DNA of 64,000 nt from Treponema sp. (GTDB lineage: Bacteria; Spirochaetota; Spirochaetia; Treponematales; Treponemataceae), in assembly GCA_017549025.1 (NCBI GenBank), contig JAFYWB010000015.1, positions 1 to 64,000 on the forward strand. The letters are read 5' to 3'. The notes beneath the pieces were generated by a model. It saw only the letters and a list, made by a program, of their open reading frames with translations. It was not told the origin of the DNA and did no database searches. The position numbers and the translations under genes were made by a program. The first letter of the stretch is position 1; every line of letters starts with the position of its first letter. Positions 8,013 to 16,237 of the stretch are shown here, one piece after another.

Positions 8013-9974
8013 TTAACGGCGATCCACCGCTATAGTCTTTACTAAAATATCAGAACCTGCACCTTCATAGAAAACAATGAGGTTTCCATTTGCCAATTCG
8101 CACACACTGGAATATGCATAATCACCTGGGTCAATAGAAGTTCTCATGAGAGTTCCTGACCAGTTGTAGTTAAGGTTATACTGTCCACCTGACTCTGTAA
8201 TTTCTATAATGTATACATATCCATTGGAACGGCTACCACCAGTAGCAGAACTCAAGGCAATGAGAGGATTACCAGAAGGAGAAATAGACCAATCCAGAAC
8301 AACAGCACTCATCAAGTTTCGAGGAGTAATTTCTGGAATAGTAAGAGTACCTTGAGGATCCCAAGTTTTTCCACCATCTGTAGAAACATGCCACTGAGGA
8401 GGTGTACCACGAGAAATGGCAATGAGAGCACCCTTAGGATGACCTACAATAGTTGTTTCAGATGATCCACCTGTACTAGCTTCCTTCATGTATTCATCAA
8501 GAGGGTTAGAACCATCAGTTGTACCAGCATCAGCGTGATACCAAGTTTCTCCACCATCATCAGTCCAGAAGGCAACAGGAGCTTCTACAGATCCACCACG
8601 ATACGCACTGAATACAAGCCGCTGATTGTTTCCCTGGCTAGGAGCAACATCTTCGTTCAAACCATCGTGGAGATATCCACCGCAAGGACTTACGAAGAAA
8701 TAGGAACTATCCAAGTTATTATCCTTAGGACGAACCATGTAGGTAATATCCTTTGGAGTACTCCACGTAACAGCACCATCATCGCTATAACTCATGAATG
8801 TATACGTTGTCCCACGCCATACGTTAAAGGGGCTCAATCCCATAAACAAGTGGCAGTGAATATCCTTTTCACCCAAAGCAGTACCACTAGAACAAGCGAG
8901 CTGCTTTACCTTGTAAGGATATTTATGATTTTTATCAAGATATATGAAATAGTTCTCATCTACATACAGTCCAGTACCTTCATCACTGGCACTATACTGA
9001 CCATTTCCTTTTCCCTTCTTAATCTCACCACCTTTAACATCTACATAATAGCAATACTGTCCATTATCTGCATTATATTCCTCTCCTTTCCAGTCTGTAC
9101 TAGAGAAAGAATCCATAACAGGATAATTTGTTATAGTATCGTTACCAATTTTAACCGTTCCCAGTTTGTTCAAGTGATAGATTTTATTATCTCCATCACC
9201 AGCATCTGCAGGATCATCAGTTAAACCAGAATCTGTGATAGCTCCAGAATAATTCTTATGGTTTACCCGCAAACGAAGATACCAAGTCTTTCCCTCGCAT
9301 CTACACCAGTCATTGTCCAGATAATCTTGACATGTACAGGGCTGCTGGAAATAGGGGTCGCCATCTCTTCCTAATTTTCCTTCCAACCAAGCTCCACTGG
9401 AAACAGAACCAGTAGTAGTAAGCATTACAATGCGGTTATCGGCTGTTCTACCAATAGAAGGGTCACCTGTAGCAATTCCATCCTGATTGTATCCACCAAT
9501 CTTGTCCTCCTGAATGTCTTCGTAATGAATTGCCAAAGACATACGGCTCCAAGTCTGGCCACCATCGTCACTAAATCGTGTCCAACAGCTTGCCTTGCTA
9601 GGCAAATCGTAGTCACAACCATAGCGAGCATCACCAGAAACAATCAAACGTCCCTGAGGGCCTACCACCTGACCATTAGGCAACATAGCACCTGCAGGAA
9701 TCAGTAATGATGTAGGAATACGTACGTGGTCGTTGTGAGGCAGGGACTCAATTTTACCGGGAGTCTGGTCTGTATGATCCTCCACTGTAAGGCGATAGTC
9801 TCCACTTTGGTTTTTATATTGAGTTATTTCTCCCAAACCAGTAAGAACTTTTACTGTTTCACTACCAGTATTACCAAGCTGCAATATTTCATAGCTTACA
9901 TTGTAGCAACCAATTACTGCAGCGGCGGCACCAGCTGCAAGCAATACTGCACAAGTTTTTATAATTTTTTTCAT
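8013..9974 (-). CDS. Exo-alpha-sialidase lipoprotein (GH33)
   Basis: 653 residues. The lipoprotein signal ends AAVIGC23. VRIPTS at 84-89 is the (F/Y)RIP arginine motif. Four Asp boxes (S/TxDGxTW) are clear: SDDGGQTW 135-142, SDDGAVTW 397-404, TDDGGETW 471-478 and STDGGKTW 531-538. SSETTIVGHPKG around Glu506 and YAYSSVCEL around Tyr619 fit the catalytic Glu and nucleophilic Tyr of GH33. About 200 extra residues between the first and second Asp boxes (190-390), rich in Cys, Asp and Tyr, are probably an inserted domain. It should release terminal sialic acid from host glycans at the cell surface. The ATG overlaps the stop of the upstream outer-membrane gene (ATGA) but has its own GGAGGT. Confidence 0.88.
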   Translation of the reverse strand: MKKIIKTCAVLLAAGAAAAVIGCYNVSYEILQLGNTGSETVKVLTGLGEITQYKNQSGDYRLTVEDHTDQTPGKIESLPHNDHVRIPTSLLIPAGAMLPNGQVVGPQGRLIVSGDARYGCDYDLPSKASCWTRFSDDGGQTWSRMSLAIHYEDIQEDKIGGYNQDGIATGDPSIGRTADNRIVMLTTTGSVSSGAWLEGKLGRDGDPYFQQPCTCQDYLDNDWCRCEGKTWYLRLRVNHKNYSGAITDSGLTDDPADAGDGDNKIYHLNKLGTVKIGNDTITNYPVMDSFSSTDWKGEEYNADNGQYCYYVDVKGGEIKKGKGNGQYSASDEGTGLYVDENYFIYLDKNHKYPYKVKQLACSSGTALGEKDIHCHLFMGLSPFNVWRGTTYTFMSYSDDGAVTWSTPKDITYMVRPKDNNLDSSYFFVSPCGGYLHDGLNEDVAPSQGNNQRLVFSAYRGGSVEAPVAFWTDDGGETWYHADAGTTDGSNPLDEYMKEASTGGSSETTIVGHPKGALIAISRGTPPQWHVSTDGGKTWDPQGTLTIPEITPRNLMSAVVLDWSISPSGNPLIALSSATGGSRSNGYVYIIEITESGGQYNLNYNWSGTLMRTSIDPGDYAYSSVCELANGNLIVFYEGAGSDILVKTIAVDRR

Positions 9975-11051
9975 TTTGTACCTCCAAACTTATAAGATAC
10001 ACCAGCCATTACATAGTAATCATGCAATTGTCTGTCTCGCAGGGAAGAAGTTCCCTGTGGCAATGGCAAAATATTTGAGAATTCGTAGCGGAAGCGAACA
10101 TAACTTGAAAGAGCAGAAGTAGGAGCATAAGAAAGTGTTGCCTGAGCTCGCAATTTACCATTTTGTTTAATGGCTTCCAGTGTATCTATTTTCCAGGGTC
10201 TATAGCCTGCATTGTTATTATTTACAACAGTGCTACCATTGGTTCTCCAGCTGGCATCCAAGGTAATTCCACAATCCTCCAATACCAGAATATCTGTCCA
10301 ATCAAAGCTAGTAGAAAGGCTAAGTCCCATGTACAAATCTTGAATAGAAGGAGATGTTGCAGCACCTTCTGTACCTTCTGCATCCTCTCCAACCAAGCTT
10401 CCAGGTGGTACTGCCCACCACTTACCAATACGATAGGGCACAGCATTAATTCCACCATAAAGGGCTACAGCAATGTTAACAGGTTTTTGGTCACCACTTT
10501 GAGGAGCAAGAGCAAGCTTCATACCACTAGCATTGATAGCAAAGGTAGGTTCTTTTTCAGAGGCAAGAAGACTCAATGTCAAAGGAATACGAAATTCACC
10601 CTTCAGCAACAGATTGTGGCGAACACCCACAGAACCCCAACCACCAAAACGGGCACCACCCTCAACATAATTAAAGCCAAGAGAAGCACCACTTACACCG
10701 TTCATCATATAAACGGGAAATGCTGCTGCAGGACGATCTACACCAGGATTTGGATAAGTATTTCTTAAGTTTTCATTATTAACTTGAATTGAAGATTGCA
10801 GGGCAACTTTGCCATACAAACTAAGCCATGGGAAGGCGCCAAGAGAATGGGTACCTTCAAGGCCGTAATCAAAGGCATTACCAGCGAAAGGACCACCATC
10901 GGTATCTCTAGACAAGCGACCAGTATTAGCATCAAAACTTACGGAAAGGCTATTTACCCCCCCCCCCTATGCCTTCACCAGACTGGCCAACAAGAGCCAT
11001 CACACTGCAAACAAACATAATCATCACTAAGATTTTCTGTTTTCCATTCAT
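9971..11051 (-). CDS. Outer-membrane beta-barrel protein, phase-variable, OFF by an 11-G frameshift
   Basis: From the ATG at 11051 (AGGGGG upstream) the frame reads a signal peptide, MNGKQKILVMIMFVCSVMAL, then runs into 11 Gs and stops at TAG (10952-10950) after 33 codons. With 10 Gs the frame continues through NSLSVSFDANTGR into a 314-residue open frame reaching 9971. That region is rich in alternating hydrophobic strands, Gly and aromatics, and ends with SYVRFRYEF and YYVMAGVSYKFG, as in barrels. It has no identifiable transporter motif, so the role (porin, adhesin, glycan uptake) is open. It is first gene of the sialidase operon and overlaps the sialidase start by four bases, so switching may affect that gene by coupling or polarity. 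Confidence 0.8.
10957..10967 (-). repeat. 11-bp poly-G tract in outer-membrane protein gene
   Basis: Eleven Cs on the plus strand. With this count the frame after ATA (10970-10968) reads GGG GGG GGG GGT AAA TAG. One base fewer restores the downstream barrel frame. Confidence 0.92.
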
Positions 11052-11076
11052 TATTTAATCCCCCTACTCGTTGTAC

Positions 11077-11115
11077 TTGTATACAACTTCTTGAATACAA
11101 CTTCTTGAATACAAG
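11077..11115. promoter_or_regulatory. Tandem TTGTATAC/ATACAAC operator-like repeats in divergent promoter region
   Basis: ATACAACTTCTTGA occurs twice in tandem (11081-11094, 11095-11108) followed by a partial ATACAAG (11109-11115). The first overlaps the perfect palindrome TTGTATACAA (11077-11086). A further CTTGTATACC lies at 11281-11290 near the plus-strand SGNH gene. The GTATAC core is of the kind bound by GntR-type regulators, such as sialic-acid-responsive NanR; that link is inference. The rest of the 291-bp gap is AT-rich. Confidence 0.6.
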
Positions 11116-11342
11116 AATATTTTCTCATGGGATTTCCAATTTGTCAAATGAATTTTTCCATTTTTTGCTAATTTTTTTTACTTTTTTATATTTTCCACAA
11201 GCAGAATTCCATAAACTTGCTAGATTTTTTATTATTTTTGAAAAAAAAACTTGACAAAATCAAATTTCTGCACGAACATACTTGTATACCAGTTGTTTGG
11301 TATTTTAATTTTAGTGACAACAATATCGTTGTAGGAGTAGCT

Positions 11343-13271
11343 ATGAACAAACAGAAAAGATATTCCACAAAAATGAGACTGGCTCTAGTGGCAAGCATTG
11401 CTTTCGTGCTGTCCGCTACAAGTCTTATTGTGGGATGTAAGCAAGATGTTCCCCTTGAAGAACCAGAACAAGAACCACCACAGCCAGTTACCATCAAGTG
11501 GGATAGCCAGATGACCGTAGCCAGCGATGGCAAGAGTCTCACCAGTGGAGATCAGGTGCTAGAAGGTTCAATAATAACCATCACACCAACAGAAGGTGAC
11601 CCAGTGATATTCCTTTTGGCCGCTATTGATTCAAATGCCTCCCCCATTCCTCTCAATTATACAGGGACTCAAGCAAACTACAGTATTCCCAAGGGAGCAA
11701 AAACTATTACCTTTTCATTAGAACGACAGACACTGGATACCGCTCCAGGAGAAAATCAGGCTCGTGTTATTTTTGTAGGCAATACCAGCTTACCTGCAGG
11801 AAGCGACTACAGCTATGCAAAGCAAATCAAAACCTATTGGGAAACAGGAAGCTCCACAAGAAAAGCTAACTTTGATATGCAGTGGCCTATCACCAACACT
11901 TCCGTTGTATCCCTGGCAGACTATGTAGCAAATACCTACAAGGCCGATTTTGCTAAAAATCCTCACGGTGCTGTAACCATGTTCGGAGAAGCCGAACTGT
12001 CAGCAGCAACCTTTGATGCAAGCCTCTTCACCGCCCAGTATGCCGCCATACTTTCTGGCTTTAAGCGCTCACGGGCCGAAGCAACAACAGTAGTTGTTTC
12101 ACTGCTTCCCCAGTCCAGCTACCCCAATGCTACAGCTAATCGTTGGCAAGAAGTAGATACAGCTATTCGTGCAGCCGCAAAGACAGCAGGAGCAACATTG
12201 GTTGACCTGAAAGCCTTGTATACCACAGAAAAAGACCTTGCCAGTAACCAAACACGAGCCCAGCGCCGTATTGCAGAAGAAATCTTCCTTGGCTGGTATC
12301 CTTCTGTAGAGCCCTATTCTGTTATCCCCACCGACAAGGACATTCCCCTCACTCCCCAGCAAAAATGGGGTAACGGTACCATGTCTGTAGTTGATGGAAA
12401 AAAAGTTTGGACACAGAACGGAAACGGTAACCAAGATTTTACCAAATACAACCTTATCAAGACCATTGCAGAAAAGGATTCTTCCCAATGGCCCCAAGTA
12501 ATTTTCACCGGAGATTCCATCACCGATATTTTTGATGGTTCTTATGATGCAAGTCAAAGTGCTTTAAAAATGTCAACTCCATGGAGTACCTATATCGGAT
12601 ATAAAGATGATGGTACTATTGGTTCTGGTACAGCCACGACGTACCGAGCCTTGAACCTTGGTAATTCAGGTGATTTCACTCAATCTTTATTGTACCGCTG
12701 GCAGAATTTACCAGATAATCAATATTCTGGAGCCTATACAGGTGCCTTTGCCTTTAAGAATACCGTAAAAGCCATTGTATTGAACATTGGAACAAACAAT
12801 ATTGGCCCAAGTAAACCAACAAGCGACACTGTCGGAGCATATAATTACCAAGAAAGACCCATTAGCTCTGTGGATACAGTACGAGGTATCCAAACAGTAC
12901 TTGAACTGATGAAAAAGGAATTCCCCAAGGCAAAAATCATTCTGATGGGTCTGTTCCCCCGTGGAGAATTTACAAGTGGAACCGATGGAGCAAAACGAAC
13001 AAGTATAGACTTCCTCCGATTGCAGGTTCTATCTGTAGACCGTCAGTTAGCCAATTTGTATGGCAACGGACAAGATTCACGGGTAACTTATTTGTATTTG
13101 TATGAATCATTCGTAGATGACGCAGGAAATGAAAAAACAGGTACATTCAATGGGTTTGAAGGAACATATAACAATTTATTTTATGATAGTCTTCATCCCA
13201 ATAATGCAGGTTTCAAAATTTGGTGGGATGCCCTTGAACCTCAACTTAAAAAAGCTTTAGGTATAAAATAA
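11343..13271 (+). CDS. SGNH/GDSL esterase lipoprotein, paralogue of the 3141-5030 protein
   Basis: 642 residues; the ATG at 11343 has GTAGGAG upstream, whereas the open frame reaches back to 11217 without a ribosome site. Signal ends SLIVGC32. The layout matches its paralogue: beta domain, first SGNH-like region with FVGNTSLP in place of the nucleophile motif, then an active SGNH region with FTGDSITDIFDG near 390, LNLGNSGD, IGTNN and DSLHPNN near 614. It is transcribed away from the sialidase operon from the shared regulatory region. Likely deacylation of host or microbial glycans; the substrate cannot be read from sequence. Confidence 0.75.
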   Translation: MNKQKRYSTKMRLALVASIAFVLSATSLIVGCKQDVPLEEPEQEPPQPVTIKWDSQMTVASDGKSLTSGDQVLEGSIITITPTEGDPVIFLLAAIDSNASPIPLNYTGTQANYSIPKGAKTITFSLERQTLDTAPGENQARVIFVGNTSLPAGSDYSYAKQIKTYWETGSSTRKANFDMQWPITNTSVVSLADYVANTYKADFAKNPHGAVTMFGEAELSAATFDASLFTAQYAAILSGFKRSRAEATTVVVSLLPQSSYPNATANRWQEVDTAIRAAAKTAGATLVDLKALYTTEKDLASNQTRAQRRIAEEIFLGWYPSVEPYSVIPTDKDIPLTPQQKWGNGTMSVVDGKKVWTQNGNGNQDFTKYNLIKTIAEKDSSQWPQVIFTGDSITDIFDGSYDASQSALKMSTPWSTYIGYKDDGTIGSGTATTYRALNLGNSGDFTQSLLYRWQNLPDNQYSGAYTGAFAFKNTVKAIVLNIGTNNIGPSKPTSDTVGAYNYQERPISSVDTVRGIQTVLELMKKEFPKAKIILMGLFPRGEFTSGTDGAKRTSIDFLRLQVLSVDRQLANLYGNGQDSRVTYLYLYESFVDDAGNEKTGTFNGFEGTYNNLFYDSLHPNNAGFKIWWDALEPQLKKALGIK

Positions 13272-13290
13272 ATCTTCCATCCAATGTGTG

Positions 13291-13330
13291 GCCACGAATA
13301 CCTTTTCTCTTGGTATTCGTGGCTTTTTTT
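13291..13330 (+). terminator. Intrinsic terminator after SGNH gene
   Basis: Perfect 12-bp stem (GCCACGAATACC at 13291-13302 with 13312-13323), 9-nt loop, then seven Ts. Confidence 0.95.
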
Positions 13331-13348
13331 ATGTACAGGGGCTTATCC

Positions 13349-13377
13349 TTGGCATTTCTGCTATAATGCAGTATACT
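13349..13377 (+). promoter_or_regulatory. Leaderless promoter of the ABC ATPase gene
   Basis: TTGGCA (13349-13354), 17-nt spacer, TATACT (13372-13377), seven bases to the ATG at 13385; no Shine-Dalgarno. Confidence 0.75.
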
Positions 13378-13384
13378 TTTACCC

Positions 13385-14107
13385 ATGGCTATCGTTGAAC
13401 TGAAAAATATCAATAAGACATATCAAATGGACAAGGTTCAAGTCCAAGCGGTAAAAGATGCTTCTTTTTCCATTCAAGCAGGAGAATTCGCAGCTATTTC
13501 TGGCCCATCAGGTTCTGGAAAATCCACCTTGTTGAATATTATCGGCCTTACCGATATGCCCACTTCTGGCGAAGTGATTCTCAATGGCATCAATGTGTAT
13601 CAGGATGTTACGTTGGGAGTTAAAACAAAGGTTCCCTTAAAATTAGATACCACCCTCACCAATCTTCGGCGCACCCAACTTGGGTTCATCTTCCAAACCT
13701 TTAACCTAGTTCCCGTGCTGAACGTGTGGGAAAATATTGAGCTTCCCCTTCATTTGGGTAGCTCTCCCGCAGCCGATGCAATGTCAAAAGCCCAGATTAC
13801 AGAATGGATTGAATATTTGCTGGAAACAACTGGGCTCACTCAATGGAAGACCCACACTCCTTCAGAGCTCAGTGGTGGACAGCGACAGAGAACAGCCATT
13901 GCACGAGCATTGGTTACAAAGGCTCCCATTATCCTTGCAGATGAACCCACCGCCAACCTGGACTCCAAAACAGGAGACCAGATTCTTGAGCTGATGTTGC
14001 GCCTCAACAAGGAATTGAACACCACCTTTATTTTTTCTACCCACGACTCAAAGATTGTGGAAATGGCCAATCACGTAATTAAAATTCGAGATGGAATAAT
14101 TCAATAG
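13385..14107 (+). CDS. ABC transporter ATP-binding protein, LolD/MacB type
   Basis: 240 residues. Walker A GPSGSGKST at 40-48, Q-loop in FIFQTFNLVPVLNVWENIE, signature LSGGQRQR near 161-168, Walker B IILADEPT near 181-188, H-loop STHD near 219. This is the subfamily that drives FtsX-type permeases such as LolCE and MacB. The gene ends seven bases inside the convergent barrel gene, and the only matching permeases are the two FtsX proteins of that opposing operon, so they probably form one transporter. A short insertion after the Walker A region (about 68-90, QDVTLGVKTKVPLKLDTTL) is unusual. Confidence 0.85.
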   Translation: MAIVELKNINKTYQMDKVQVQAVKDASFSIQAGEFAAISGPSGSGKSTLLNIIGLTDMPTSGEVILNGINVYQDVTLGVKTKVPLKLDTTLTNLRRTQLGFIFQTFNLVPVLNVWENIELPLHLGSSPAADAMSKAQITEWIEYLLETTGLTQWKTHTPSELSGGQRQRTAIARALVTKAPIILADEPTANLDSKTGDQILELMLRLNKELNTTFIFSTHDSKIVEMANHVIKIRDGIIQ

Positions 14108-15423
14108 TCCATCAAAAGCACAACGGAGGTGGCCAGCGTAAAGCGGGGAATGGTACCAAACTCCTGACCGTAGGCCATTTCCAAGCCAGCCTTCCAGTTA
14201 GCATGAGGTAGTGCATTATTTACCGTAAGTCCAAGCTTTAGGCTTCCATCATTGACAATGTATTGATGATTCCAAGTCAGAGCCACCTTCATATTTTTCT
14301 TTGGCCCCAAACTAGATAATCCACCTAAAAAAGCTGTTCTATGGATATGAGCAGTAGCGCTGTGCGGTGCATACACATACTGGTATTCAAGGCTCACGCC
14401 TATCTTTGGTCTTATTCTATCCCAAACACGATAAAACCCAACAGTAGAAATCACTGATTCATAGCCGTTTTTGTTTCCTAATGCCTTAAAATTTTGGATT
14501 CCCACCACAACCTGTCCATACATATCCACAGAAAAAGCAGAGCGTTTTAATTCAAGTCCTAAAACAGGTGCTTTATGGACTCCATTTGCCGAAAGCTCGC
14601 TATCCCCAGAAGGATTTTTTCTTCCAAACAAATTGATTGCCGTATTCCAAAGCATCATTTCTACAGAACCAGCATAGACAAAATCTCCGAATCCAGGAGC
14701 CGTATTCCTACCGATAGGATACAACACCACCCCGCTGATAGTTCCTGTCCAAACAGGAAGCTGAACATGCAAGGAAATCATATTTCCGCTATCAGACAAA
14801 ATGTTGGTAGGAACGTATTTTTTTGTTTGCTCAAATTCTTGATGGAAATTAAAGTCAAAAAAGCTCATGTCATTGAATAATTGAACATAGCCCCAATTAA
14901 TGGTTTTCTTTCCACCAGATACATACACCTTATCCAGCAACAGATAGTCAAAGTATAATGTGCTAATATTTACCGCAAAGGATGGATACTGAACTGATAG
15001 CGTTCCATTCATGCCAAGATTCTTTGACACACGGGCAGACAGGGACAAATCATTTTTAAAAAGCAAAAAGCCTAAAAATTGGGGCTTAGCATCATGAAAT
15101 ATACCAGACACCCCAACCTCAGCTTCTAAGTGACCGTAAAAGGTAAGTGGTTTGAAAAAAATATTTTTTGGAACAGCTTCTTCTTCAGCAGTAGCAGCAA
15201 TAGAAACAGGTGTGGCGGGTTCTTGGTTTTCTACGGATATATCCTCTGCCTCATTAAACAAATCAGCAAAGGGATCTTCCCAAACTTCATCCTCCAAGAC
15301 GGAATCTTCCACAAACTCCTGATTGGGAGCCTCAAAATCCTCCGTAACTGGAATTGATTCTTGGGCAAACAACCCACAAATTAAACCTACAAAAACTATC
15401 CCTACTACTGCCAGCTGCCTCAT
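14101..15423 (-). CDS. Outer-membrane beta-barrel component of the FtsX/LolA-like operon
   Basis: 440 residues. Signal peptide to about 20 (LICGLFAQ), an acidic low-complexity linker (about 22-80, many Glu/Asp), then about 350 residues of amphipathic beta strands ending in VVLLMDY. It resembles DUF1302-like barrels found with LolA-like proteins. Its start overlaps the LolA-like stop (ATGA). An outer-membrane exit or acceptor for the substrate moved by the ABC permeases is the simplest reading, by context only. Confidence 0.65.
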   Translation of the reverse strand: MRQLAVVGIVFVGLICGLFAQESIPVTEDFEAPNQEFVEDSVLEDEVWEDPFADLFNEAEDISVENQEPATPVSIAATAEEEAVPKNIFFKPLTFYGHLEAEVGVSGIFHDAKPQFLGFLLFKNDLSLSARVSKNLGMNGTLSVQYPSFAVNISTLYFDYLLLDKVYVSGGKKTINWGYVQLFNDMSFFDFNFHQEFEQTKKYVPTNILSDSGNMISLHVQLPVWTGTISGVVLYPIGRNTAPGFGDFVYAGSVEMMLWNTAINLFGRKNPSGDSELSANGVHKAPVLGLELKRSAFSVDMYGQVVVGIQNFKALGNKNGYESVISTVGFYRVWDRIRPKIGVSLEYQYVYAPHSATAHIHRTAFLGGLSSLGPKKNMKVALTWNHQYIVNDGSLKLGLTVNNALPHANWKAGLEMAYGQEFGTIPRFTLATSVVLLMDY

Positions 15424-16229
15424 CTATCACCCATCATTTCCAAATATGGCTTTGTATATACAATATCGTCAACTTTGGAAAAAGAAACATTGGAAATAGA
15501 GATTTGCGTTCGTTCATACTGCATTTTACCTGCAATTTTTTTACCACGCAGGTTATCCATAATCAGCATACTGACAGGAACAGAATATTTTTTACCTTCA
15601 TGTTCAACAATCTGGTAGGAAGGAACAGCAGTGGTCCGCAAAAGCTGGCCAGAAAGACTGTAATCCTCCTTTTTCCGAACCAAACCATCAGTTTCTGTCA
15701 CCCACAGCTTGAGACGAGGATAATCCACACTTTCAACCTTTGCCACCAAGTTGAACAAAACACAGTTGTATGCTCCCAGCTTTACCTTTTCAGCAGATTC
15801 AATAGTATAATCACGATAATAATACTGGGGAGCAAAGTCGGAGTTATTGGCATTTGTATTTTGGAACTTATCCTTGGCACTGGTAAACGTAAACCGCTTG
15901 TCGGAAGGATCGTAGAACCAAATACTTCCACCAGACTGCAGGTAGCCCTTTCCCTTTTCTTTGCCAGGTCCAGTCACCAAAATAGTCCACTGGCTTGTCT
16001 TATCCCGCCGATACATGATGGCCTCGGTAAGACTTTTACCTTCACCTGGCTTTTCCTGAACTACGGTATACTTACCAGAAAAATCAGTAGTAAAAAAAGC
16101 AGTATTATCTTGAGTCAGCTTCAACAACTCCTCTGGGGTTTGAGCTGACAATCCTGCTCCACAAAAAAACAAGGCAACTACAAAGCCGAAAGATAAGATT
16201 GAAAACCGAATTAATTTTTTGTCCTTCAT
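15420..16229 (-). CDS. LolA-like outer membrane lipoprotein-sorting protein
   Basis: 269 residues from the ATG at 16229, which has GAGGTG five bases upstream and gives a proper signal peptide (to GLSAQ); an ATG at 16241 overlapping the permease stop is possible but adds MRCF before the signal. The mature part matches the LolA_like periplasmic carrier pattern: YRRDKTSQWTILVTGP, GSIWFYDPSDKRFTFTS and YPRLKLWVTETDGLVRKKE. Such proteins ferry lipoproteins or lipids from FtsX-type ABC transporters to the outer membrane. It lies between the permeases and the barrel. Confidence 0.75.
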   Translation of the reverse strand: MKDKKLIRFSILSFGFVVALFFCGAGLSAQTPEELLKLTQDNTAFFTTDFSGKYTVVQEKPGEGKSLTEAIMYRRDKTSQWTILVTGPGKEKGKGYLQSGGSIWFYDPSDKRFTFTSAKDKFQNTNANNSDFAPQYYYRDYTIESAEKVKLGAYNCVLFNLVAKVESVDYPRLKLWVTETDGLVRKKEDYSLSGQLLRTTAVPSYQIVEHEGKKYSVPVSMLIMDNLRGKKIAGKMQYERTQISISNVSFSKVDDIVYTKPYLEMMGDR

Positions 16230-16237
16230 AAAGCACC

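Noticed and set aside
11150-11240. T-rich stretches before the plus-strand SGNH gene as phase-variable promoters
   Set aside because: Poly-T/A runs are common in all AT-rich gaps here and none sits cleanly between -35 and -10 boxes.
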